From NCBI GenBank assembly GCA_947450765.1, contig CANFXC010000014.1, forward strand, positions 1 to 52,432: a stretch of 52,432 nucleotides of DNA, in the 5' to 3' direction. The stretch is from Comamonadaceae bacterium (GTDB taxonomy: Bacteria; Pseudomonadota; Gammaproteobacteria; Burkholderiales; Burkholderiaceae_C). This document shows positions 37,200-44,198 of the stretch, in pieces. The notes beneath the pieces were generated by a model. It was not told where the DNA came from. It saw only the letters and a list, made by a program, of their open reading frames with translations, and ran no database searches. Position 1 is the first letter of the stretch. Each line of letters opens with the position of its first letter. The position numbers and the translations under genes are program-made.

Positions 37200-37263
37200 G
37201 AAATTACTTTGTATGAAGGTCATTGATCGGACTGATGTGCTCGGTGAAGTATTGACCTTGTAC

Positions 37264-37316
37264 AAAGATTAAAAAAGTCCCGTCCGGAATCTTTAAAAGA
37301 TAAGATGTTTATCTTT
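37264..37316. promoter_or_regulatory. Array of four AAAGAT half-sites, probable LysR operator
   Basis: AAAGATT (37264-37270) and its complement AATCTTT (37288-37294) form one dyad. AAAGATAA (37296-37303) and TTATCTTT (37309-37316) form a second, perfect 8-bp dyad with a 5-base centre. The region separates the divergent enolase-type gene and lysR. The second dyad ends 15 bases before the lysR start, consistent with autoregulation. A classical T-N11-A LysR box centred on these dyads was not found, so the assignment rests on symmetry and position. Confidence 0.55.
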
Positions 37317-37331
37317 CGAGAAGGCCAATGC

Positions 37332-38225
37332 ATGGACATCCGTTATTTGCAAAGTTTCGTCACCGTAGTCGATCTCGGGTCCTTGGCGCAAGCGGCTCGT
37401 CAACTTGACTTGACGCCTGCTGCGGTGGCAGCCCGGATTCACGCGCTGGAAGAAGATCTGGGCTCAATACTCATCAAACGCGCCGGCCGAACGGTCAAAC
37501 CGACAGCGGCCGGGATCAATATCCTGGAACAATCACGCTCGGTCTTGCGCGACGTACGAGATCTGCGCGCGGTGGCCAGCGATGGCACCACACTGGGGGA
37601 ATTTCGCCTCGGCGTGTTTGTCTCCGCCATGACGAGCATCTTGCCGCCGCTTCTGAAGCGTCTTTATGACGGCTTCCCCGAACTCAATGTCTTCGTAGCG
37701 CCAGGCGCATCCGTCGATTTATGCCGTCAGGTCGGTAGCGGCGCACTTGACGCAGCCATTGTTGTGGAGCCGCAATTCGCGATTGCCAAAGGTTGCGAAT
37801 GGCAGTCACTCGTGGAGGAACCCTTGGTGGTGGTCGCGCCCGCACACCTGCAACATCGGGACGCTCATGACCTGCTGCAGAACGAGCCATTTATCCGTTA
37901 CGACCGCTCGGTGTTAGGCGGCCAACTCGCTGACCGCTATCTACGCGACCAGGGCATCAGACCCAGGCAGCGCTTGGAAATGGATGGCTTGCTACCGATT
38001 GCCGCACTGGTCGAACAAGGGCTCGGCGTCGGCCTGATTCCGGACTGGCCATCCCTCTGGCAAAGCGGCCGGGCCATCGCCCGAATAGCCCTGCCCGTCA
38101 GGGCGCCGGTACGGCATGTGGGTCTGATCTGGGGTGAGTACGGCCCGCGCGTCAAGCTGGCCCATGCTCTGCTGGAAGACGCCAAGCTTGTCTTTGCAAA
38201 ACCGCCAGCGCCGCTGCCGGCGTGA
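37332..38225 (+). CDS. LysR-family transcriptional regulator
   Basis: Predicted 297-residue activator. The N-terminal winged helix (MDIRYLQSFVTVVDLGSL, then AARQLDLTPAAVAARIHALE) is the LysR signature; the C-terminal part (about 90-290) is the periplasmic-binding-like effector domain. ATG 37332 follows a good ribosome-binding site, GAGAAGG (37318-37324), at seven bases; an upstream in-frame ATG at 37305 lies inside the operator dyad. It is divergent from the enolase-aldolase-bug operon and faces the ilvD-like gene. It probably responds to the substrate of that pathway. Confidence 0.92.
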   Translation: MDIRYLQSFVTVVDLGSLAQAARQLDLTPAAVAARIHALEEDLGSILIKRAGRTVKPTAAGINILEQSRSVLRDVRDLRAVASDGTTLGEFRLGVFVSAMTSILPPLLKRLYDGFPELNVFVAPGASVDLCRQVGSGALDAAIVVEPQFAIAKGCEWQSLVEEPLVVVAPAHLQHRDAHDLLQNEPFIRYDRSVLGGQLADRYLRDQGIRPRQRLEMDGLLPIAALVEQGLGVGLIPDWPSLWQSGRAIARIALPVRAPVRHVGLIWGEYGPRVKLAHALLEDAKLVFAKPPAPLPA

Positions 38226-38249
38226 GGCAAGGGCTCAACCGCTACAACG

Positions 38250-40016
38250 CTATTTGCGCGGCACCAAGCCCTTGGTGTCGGGTGAGCGCAAAAAGTCAAA
38301 ATCTACGCCCTGATCGGCTTGCGTGACCGTTTGCAAGAAGAGCTTGCGGTAACCACGATCAGCTGTCGGTGCCGTGATCGGGTTGTCTCGCGCGCGCTGC
38401 GCCATCACTTCTGGCGACACCAACAGGCTGATCTCCCGGCTCTTCACGCTCAATCGAATTCGGTCGCCATTTTGAACATGCGCCAGCGGACCGCCAATGG
38501 CCGACTCAGGGGTCACATGCAGCACGATGGTGCCAAAAGCGGTGCCACTCATGCGACCATCCGAGATGCGGACCATGTCTTTGACGCCCGCACGCGCCAG
38601 CTTCAGGGGAATCGGCAGATAGCCGGCCTCCGGCATGCCCGGTGCGCCCTTGGGGCCGATGTTTTTGAGCACCAGAATGTCGTCGGCGTTGACGTCCAAA
38701 TCATCCGCGTCAATGCGCGAGGCTAAATCTTCTGCGTTCTCGAACACCACGGCACGGCCTTCGTGCTCCATGAGCTTGGCGTCGGCTGCCGACTGTTTGA
38801 TGATGGCCCCGCCTGGCGACAAGTTCCCGTACAGCACGGCAATGCCGCCTTGTGGATAAATCGGTTTGTCAAAGGACCGCACAACGTCTTGCTCAAAACC
38901 AGGGCCCGACAAAGCCATTTCTTCGCCCAGCGTGCGGCCGGTCACTGTCAATGCATTCAGACGCAGCAGAGGCTTGAGCTCACGCAGCAAGGTGGCCATG
39001 CCGCCGGCCTTGTGGAAGTCTTCCATGTAGTGTTGGCCGGAAGGCTTGAGGTCCAGCAGGACGGGGGTTTCTCGGCCCATCTGGTCGAGCGCCTTGAGGT
39101 CAATGTCCAAACCGACACGACCCGCAATGGCTGCCAGATGGACGATGCCGTTGGTTGAACCGCCAATGGCCAGCAACACACGCATGGCGTTTTCAAAGGC
39201 CTCGGGCGTCAAAATTTTGTCGATCGTCAGCTTCTCGTGCGCCATGCCCACGGCGCGGGCGCCGGTTTCTTCCGCCACCCGGATGCGGTCGGCCGTCACC
39301 GCAGGCGGCGAAGCACCGCCGGGCACCGTCATGCCCAAGGCCTCGGCGATACAAGCCATCGTGCTGGCTGTGCCCATCACCGAGCACGTGCCGACGCTGG
39401 CGACCAGCTGGTTGTTGACCGCCGCTGTTTCTTCCGCATCAATCTCGCCCGCGCGAAACTTGCCCCAATAACGCCGGCAGTCCGTGCAAGCACCGACACG
39501 CTCACCGCGGTGGGAACCGGTCAACATCGAACCGGTGATGAGCTGAATAGCCGGAATCCCTGCCGATGCAGCGCCCATCAATTGCGCCGGCACGGTTTTG
39601 TCGCAACCACCAATCAAGACCACGGCGTCCATCGGCTGCGCGCGAATCATCTCTTCAGTGTCCATCGACATGAGGTTGCGCAAATACATGCTGGTCGGCG
39701 CCGCGAAGCTCTCATGCACAGAGATGGTCGGGAAGTCCATGGGCAAGCCGCCCGCCAGCATGACGCCCCGCTTGACCGCCTCAATCAGCTGCGTGACGTT
39801 GCCATGGCAGGGGTTGTAAGCGCTGCCCGTGTTGGCAATACCGATGACGGGCCGATCCAGCGCTTTGTCTGTGTAGCCAGCACCTTTGATGAAGGCTTTT
39901 CGCAAGAACAGCGAAAAGCCGGCGTCACCGTAGCTGGTCAAACCTTTGCGCATGCCAGTGGGTTCAGACGCATCGGCGTTATTGGATGAATCGATTGAGG
40001 GCGGGTTACTTTTCAT
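38250..40016 (-). CDS. IlvD/Edd-family dehydratase (2 of 2)
   Basis: Predicted 588-residue 2Fe-2S dehydratase. Cluster cysteines C70 (NPCHGN), C138 (GGCDKT) and C211 (GTCSVMG) and the Mg-site residues D139 and K140 are in place, and RMSGTAFG carries the catalytic Ser. An N-terminal extension of about 25 residues is Ser/Asn-rich. It differs clearly from the member at 13798 and, from context with Bug genes and LysR, is more likely catabolic (aldonate or similar) than part of branched-chain amino-acid synthesis. It follows a Bug gene after 64 bases on the minus strand, so bug and ilvD-like probably form one transcript. Confidence 0.88.
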   Translation of the reverse strand: MKSNPPSIDSSNNADASEPTGMRKGLTSYGDAGFSLFLRKAFIKGAGYTDKALDRPVIGIANTGSAYNPCHGNVTQLIEAVKRGVMLAGGLPMDFPTISVHESFAAPTSMYLRNLMSMDTEEMIRAQPMDAVVLIGGCDKTVPAQLMGAASAGIPAIQLITGSMLTGSHRGERVGACTDCRRYWGKFRAGEIDAEETAAVNNQLVASVGTCSVMGTASTMACIAEALGMTVPGGASPPAVTADRIRVAEETGARAVGMAHEKLTIDKILTPEAFENAMRVLLAIGGSTNGIVHLAAIAGRVGLDIDLKALDQMGRETPVLLDLKPSGQHYMEDFHKAGGMATLLRELKPLLRLNALTVTGRTLGEEMALSGPGFEQDVVRSFDKPIYPQGGIAVLYGNLSPGGAIIKQSAADAKLMEHEGRAVVFENAEDLASRIDADDLDVNADDILVLKNIGPKGAPGMPEAGYLPIPLKLARAGVKDMVRISDGRMSGTAFGTIVLHVTPESAIGGPLAHVQNGDRIRLSVKSREISLLVSPEVMAQRARDNPITAPTADRGYRKLFLQTVTQADQGVDFDFLRSPDTKGLVPRK

Positions 40017-40080
40017 GGGGACTCTTGGCTAGGACAGTGGCGGTGGCAACGAAACAGGATGGTGCGTAAAAGACGACGGT

Positions 40081-41079
40081 TTATTCAGCTTTGATGCCTG
40101 CTTTTTGGATCAACTTTTCCCACCGCGTGACCTCCGCGAGGATACGCGCAGCTGATTGAGTCGGTGAACTTGGGCTGGCTGCATACACACCTTGCTTGAG
40201 CAGCAAGTCTTTGGTTTCTGCCGACACCACCATCTTTGCCAATGCAGCGTTCAATTGCGCCACGATCGCTGGCGGCGTGCCCGCTGGTGCTAAGACGCCG
40301 AACATGGAACTGACTTCAATCGCGGGCTGACCCGCTTCAGCGGTCGTCGGAATGTCAGCCAGCATGGAGATGCGATCTGGCGTTGTGACGGCCAAGGCAC
40401 GAAGTTGCCCTGATTTGATGAAGCTGAGTGCGGCAGGCACCGTTTCAACCATCATGTTGACCTGACCGCCCACCAAATCGACCATGGCGGGCCCGCTGCC
40501 TTTGTACGGAATGTGAACCATTTTGACGCCCGTGACGTCAATCATGATCTCGGCCGCCAAGCGCTGCGGCGCGCCCGGCCCGGATGATGCAAAGTTCAGT
40601 TTGTCCGGGTTGGCTTTGCCATAGGCCACCAATTCCTGAAAGGTCTTGACAGGCAGCGTGGGGTTCACAACCACCACCAGCGGAACCGAACCGACCACCA
40701 TGACGGGGGAAAAGTCTTTGACCAAGTCGTAGCGCAGGCGCCCCTTTTCAAGGGTGGCTATCGTGGCGTGAGAAGTCAATGCACCCATCAACAAGGTGTA
40801 ACCGTCAGGACTGGCTTTGGCCACCGCCTCCGCGCCAATGTTTCCACCTGCACCGCCGCGGTTGTCGACAACCACCTGCTGCCCCAGCGCCTCGCCCAGC
40901 TTGAGTGCCACGATGCGTCCAATGATGTCGGTGGCACCGCCCGGCGGATAGGGAATCACCATCTTGATCGGCTTGTCGGGGTAGGCCGCCATGGCAGCAG
41001 AAACGTAAAACACAAGCGCCAGAAGCGCACTGCTGCTCAACGCAAAACGGCGCGATGTGCGCAATACAGAAATCGTCAT
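40081..41079 (-). CDS. Bug/TctC-family periplasmic substrate-binding protein (4 of 4)
   Basis: Predicted 332-residue secreted receptor. The signal peptide has RRFALSSSALLALVFYVSAA and is cleaved near AMAAYPDK. The mature start YPDKPIKMVIPYPPGGATD is the standard carboxylate-binding loop, followed by DNRGGAGGNIGAEAVAKA. It lies between ligA (160-base gap upstream) and the ilvD-like gene. The AT-rich upstream gap (41175-41235) probably holds its own promoter. Confidence 0.92.
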   Translation of the reverse strand: MTISVLRTSRRFALSSSALLALVFYVSAAMAAYPDKPIKMVIPYPPGGATDIIGRIVALKLGEALGQQVVVDNRGGAGGNIGAEAVAKASPDGYTLLMGALTSHATIATLEKGRLRYDLVKDFSPVMVVGSVPLVVVVNPTLPVKTFQELVAYGKANPDKLNFASSGPGAPQRLAAEIMIDVTGVKMVHIPYKGSGPAMVDLVGGQVNMMVETVPAALSFIKSGQLRALAVTTPDRISMLADIPTTAEAGQPAIEVSSMFGVLAPAGTPPAIVAQLNAALAKMVVSAETKDLLLKQGVYAASPSSPTQSAARILAEVTRWEKLIQKAGIKAE

Positions 41080-41218
41080 GTTGTTGTCTCCTTGAATCTG
41101 AAGTCGCTGCTCTGCCTACAAGTTGCAGAGATCTGTCGGCCACCCCCAATGCGCCACCGAACTCAGTCTCAAGTGTTGCAAATCAACATGAACAATAGAA
41201 GTATTTTCAAATGAAACA

Positions 41219-41226
41219 AAAGATAA
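41219..41226. promoter_or_regulatory. AAAGATAA half-site ahead of the bug-ilvD genes
   Basis: AAAGATAA is identical to the 8-bp arm of the dyad in the lysR intergenic region (37296-37303). It lies in the AT-rich gap (41080-41239) upstream of bug 4. A full inverted partner is not present. The LysR protein may therefore act on both operons of the island; this rests on a single 8-base match. Confidence 0.35.
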
Positions 41227-41239
41227 AAAAATTATGGTT

Positions 41240-41599
41240 TTAACGCGCGTCCGGCACTTGTCGGGTCGCCAAAAATTCCTCAAAGGACTCACCACGCATC
41301 AGCGCATAGACCTGCATATTGCTGATTTTCATGACTCGCGCAAATTTTTCGAGGACAAAAAAATTGGCGCCGTTGCGAACCAGGCCAAGCCAGTCGCAAG
41401 TCCGAATCAACTCTTTTTCAAGGTCATTGAGGCCGGACTCTGTCATCACCACGTCCGGGTCTGACAGGAAGCGGGCGCGCCAATCAGCGCCAATCATGTT
41501 CCAGAAAAACCGGTTCAAACGCAAAGCCTTATGGCTGGTCTCAATGTCAAAAACGTAAGTGCCCGGAATGTCGCTCATGCCTATAAGCTGGGGGTTCAT
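41240..41599 (-). CDS. ligA: Extradiol dioxygenase small (alpha) subunit, LigA type
   Basis: Predicted 119-residue partner of the LigB-type catalytic subunit. The sequence DIPGTYVFDIETSHKALRLN and FLSDPDVVM are typical of the alpha subunit of protocatechuate 4,5-dioxygenase; the rest is helical (LNDLEKELIRTCDWLGLVRN). In LigAB the alpha chain covers the active site. Its ATG overlaps the ligB stop (41596-41599), so both chains are made from coupled translation. In characterised lig and pmd operons the alpha gene comes first; here it is second. Confidence 0.88.
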   Translation of the reverse strand: MNPQLIGMSDIPGTYVFDIETSHKALRLNRFFWNMIGADWRARFLSDPDVVMTESGLNDLEKELIRTCDWLGLVRNGANFFVLEKFARVMKISNMQVYALMRGESFEEFLATRQVPDAR

Positions 41600-42453
41600 A
41601 CGCTGGCCTCCGACTCAAGGCCCTCTTCGTAGAGCACAACGGTCATGGCTGTCGTCGTGGCCAGATAGTAGTTCTGGTGGATTTTCCGGATCGGACCGCC
41701 CAAAGCACCGCGCATGGCCAGCCACATGATTTGCTCAACGCTCTCTGCGCCACCCAAACGCACAAAGTCGGTGTGGGTCATTTTCGTGAGTTGTTCCGGG
41801 TCGTGCTGCAACAGTTCCAAAAACTGCATGTCCCATTCGGTGTTATTGAAACCGGTTCGCTCGCCATGGATCTGGTGCGACAAGCCTCCTGTGCCGACGA
41901 CGACGACCCGCAAATCTTCCGGGTACGACTCGATCGCGCGCCGAACCGCCTGTCCCAACCGGTAGCAACGGCGTGCGGTCGGCAGCGGGTACTGCAGCAC
42001 ATTGATGGCGATGGGCACCACCGTACCGGGCCAATCCGGTTGGTGCGGCCACAGCAGGGGCAGCGGTGAGGCGACACCATGATCGATGGGTTTTTCTTGA
42101 AAGACCGTCAGGTCAAATTCGTCGTTGATCAGACTTTGCGCAATGTGCGCTTGCAACTTCACGTCGCCACGAATCGGCGGCAAATCACGCAAACCTGCAC
42201 CTTCGTCAGCCACCGGAAACTGCTCACCGACGCCGAGCGCGAACGTGGGGTACATATCGAAGAAGAAAGTCGTTCCGTGGTCGTTGTAAAAGAAGACCAA
42301 CACATCGACTTTCTGCGCTTCCAGCCAAGCTGCGACTGGCTTGTAGCCGTCAAAAAGCGGCGCCCAAGCAAGCTCGTTTTGCCGACCTTTGTCGTAAGCC
42401 ACGCCAATCGTCGGTACGTGGGAAGTCCCAATGCCGCCTATGATTTTTGCCAT
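41596..42453 (-). CDS. ligB: Extradiol dioxygenase catalytic (beta) subunit, LigB type
   Basis: Predicted 285-residue class III ring-cleavage dioxygenase. Compared with Sphingobium LigB, iron ligands H12 (GTSHVP), H59 (YNDHG) and E240 are present with an even shift of two residues after the N-terminus, as are the catalytic H193 (GGLSHQIHG) and substrate-contact H125 (PIDHGVASP). This supports an active enzyme that opens protocatechuate, or a close relative such as gallate, between C4 and C5. It precedes ligA with an ATGA overlap. The downstream enzymes of the 4,5-pathway (LigC, LigI, LigJ) are not in the window. A substrate other than protocatechuate cannot be excluded. Confidence 0.88.
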   Translation of the reverse strand: MAKIIGGIGTSHVPTIGVAYDKGRQNELAWAPLFDGYKPVAAWLEAQKVDVLVFFYNDHGTTFFFDMYPTFALGVGEQFPVADEGAGLRDLPPIRGDVKLQAHIAQSLINDEFDLTVFQEKPIDHGVASPLPLLWPHQPDWPGTVVPIAINVLQYPLPTARRCYRLGQAVRRAIESYPEDLRVVVVGTGGLSHQIHGERTGFNNTEWDMQFLELLQHDPEQLTKMTHTDFVRLGGAESVEQIMWLAMRGALGGPIRKIHQNYYLATTTAMTVVLYEEGLESEASV

Positions 42454-42480
42454 TGTTTTTTTCCAATAGGGATCAACAAT

Positions 42481-42771
42481 TTACAGAGGCTGCCGCAACA
42501 ACTCTTCAATCGCTGCCGTCGAGTTCTCCGCATGTTCGGCAATTTGCGCAGTCATCAGCGCCAGCGAGGCCAGCGGGTAGGTGCCGCTGATGACGCTTTT
42601 GTAAGCAATCTCGGCACCCATCGCGTCTTGGCCCAGGCCGTCTACTGCCGCAGCGATGCATTCTTCAATGCTCGACAAACCGGCGTCAGCGTACAGGTCT
42701 TCGCCCTCATACGTGACGCGGTAGTCGAAGCTGCCTTTTTCAAACTGGTCTATGTGAAAGCGAACAATCAT
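42481..42771 (-). CDS. Conserved-looking small protein of unknown function
   Basis: I do not recognise this 96-residue protein. It is acidic, has no signal peptide or membrane helix, starts with beta-strand-like MIVRFHIDQFEKGSFDYRV and continues with helices (SSIEECIAAAVDGLG, ASLALMTAQIAEHAENS). The ATG at 42771 overlaps the stop of the flavoprotein gene as ATGA, which supports this start over a longer open frame to 42831 and suggests that it is really translated. It ends 27 bases before ligB, so it could belong to either the flavoprotein transcript or, by read-through, the dioxygenase one. Confidence 0.65.
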   Translation of the reverse strand: MIVRFHIDQFEKGSFDYRVTYEGEDLYADAGLSSIEECIAAAVDGLGQDAMGAEIAYKSVISGTYPLASLALMTAQIAEHAENSTAAIEELLRQPL

Positions 42772-44114
42772 GACGTGATCCCGAAGTGTCTTAGAACGCC
42801 CTGCCCGGCCGCGCGGCCGCTGGCAAAGCAAGCGGTCATCAGGTAGCCACCGGTGGGGGCTTCCCAGTCGAGCATTTCACCCGCACAAAAAATGGCGCCA
42901 CCGGCGGGCTGACTGGCTTTGATTTTCAGATCTGCGTCTACCGCGTTGAAGGACACACCGCCTGCGCTGCTGATGGCTTCGTCGATGGGCCGCGTCCGGA
43001 CCACCGTGATCGGCAGCGCCTTGATGGCGGCAGCCAATTTGGTCGGGTCGGCCATGGCGTCTTTGTCCAGCAGCTCGTGAAGAATGGCGGCCTTGATGCC
43101 CTCTAGGCCCAAACGGCTTTTCAGATGACTCGACAGCGAACGCGAACCACGCGGGTGGCGAGTCTCCGTCAGCACCTGCTGAGCCGACTTGTCGGGTAGC
43201 AGGTCGAGCATGAAAGTGGCGCTGCCAGTGCGCTCAACGTCGTCACGCAAAAAGCTCGATGCGGCGTAAACCAAACTGCCTTCGACACCTGTTGCCGTCG
43301 CCACAAATTCACCGCGGCGGCTGAACTGTCGGCCCAGCGAATCAGTGAGATTGATCGCCACCGACTTGAACGGCTGGCCGGCAAAACGGCTGGCGAAATA
43401 CGCCGACCAACCGGAGCTTAAAGTCTCATTTTCAGCGGCCTCAGGCAGCCCGACCGGCCGCACGCCAACATCAAAACCGCAGTTGGACGGCCGCAAGGGC
43501 AGCACATCAATGCCGCGCTGCGCCAACAAGGGCACCCACGCACCGTCGGAGCCAAGCCGCGACCAGCTGCCGCCGCCCAGCGCCAGGACAACAGCATCAA
43601 CCTGCACCGATTGCTCACCCAAAGGCGTTGAAAAAAGAAGCGCACCGTTGTCTGCCCAGCCGAGCCAGCGATGCCGCATGGAGAACTGAACGCCCGACGC
43701 CCGCAAACGATGCAACCAACTGCGCAGCAAAGGCGCGGCTTTCATGTCTTTTGGAAAGACCCGGCCTGAGCTGCCGACAAAGGTGTCTACGCCCAAGCCC
43801 TCAGCCCACTGACGCATCTCAGCACCGCCGAGGTCGGCCAGCAAGGGTTCCAGCGCAGCGGCGCGGTCGCCGTAACGCGCGTTGAACGTGGCAGGTGGCT
43901 CGGAATGCGTGAGGTTCAGGCCGCCCTTGCCCGCCAGCAAAAACTTACGGCCGACCGATGGCATGGCGTCAAACACCTGCACCGACAGCGCAGGGCCAAC
44001 GCTAGCCAAAATTTCAGCGGCCATCAAGCCCGCAGGACCGCCACCAATGACAGCCACGCGGCGGACAGCGGTACCGGTTGACAAGGAAGTTGTGTTGCTC
44101 AAGAAAAAGTCCAT
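42768..44114 (-). CDS. TIGR03862/HI0933-family FAD-dependent flavoprotein
   Basis: Predicted 448-residue flavoprotein. The dinucleotide fold RVAVIGGGPAGLMAAEIL (about residues 18-35) binds FAD; GRKFLLAGKGGLNLTHSE is the HI0933-family signature. The C-terminal SAGGVSFNAVDADL, then FCAGEMLDWEAPTGGYLMT, closes the FAD site. ATG 44114 is used; a TTG three codons upstream is the alternative. The biochemical role of the family is not established. It lies between the AddA-like gene (84-base gap) and the unidentified small protein, with which it overlaps. Confidence 0.88.
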   Translation of the reverse strand: MDFFLSNTTSLSTGTAVRRVAVIGGGPAGLMAAEILASVGPALSVQVFDAMPSVGRKFLLAGKGGLNLTHSEPPATFNARYGDRAAALEPLLADLGGAEMRQWAEGLGVDTFVGSSGRVFPKDMKAAPLLRSWLHRLRASGVQFSMRHRWLGWADNGALLFSTPLGEQSVQVDAVVLALGGGSWSRLGSDGAWVPLLAQRGIDVLPLRPSNCGFDVGVRPVGLPEAAENETLSSGWSAYFASRFAGQPFKSVAINLTDSLGRQFSRRGEFVATATGVEGSLVYAASSFLRDDVERTGSATFMLDLLPDKSAQQVLTETRHPRGSRSLSSHLKSRLGLEGIKAAILHELLDKDAMADPTKLAAAIKALPITVVRTRPIDEAISSAGGVSFNAVDADLKIKASQPAGGAIFCAGEMLDWEAPTGGYLMTACFASGRAAGQGVLRHFGITS

Positions 44115-44198
44115 TCGCGCCAAGCAGCTGTCAGGTCAGAATCAGGCAGCTAACTACCGGACAGCCCTAGGCAAACTTCAATTATTACAGTTCCAAAT

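Noticed and set aside
37264-37316. Classical LysR T-N11-A box in the lysR intergenic region
   Set aside because: Symmetric positions around the dyad centre at 37306 read A-N11-T, not T-N11-A; only the AAAGAT half-sites are reported.
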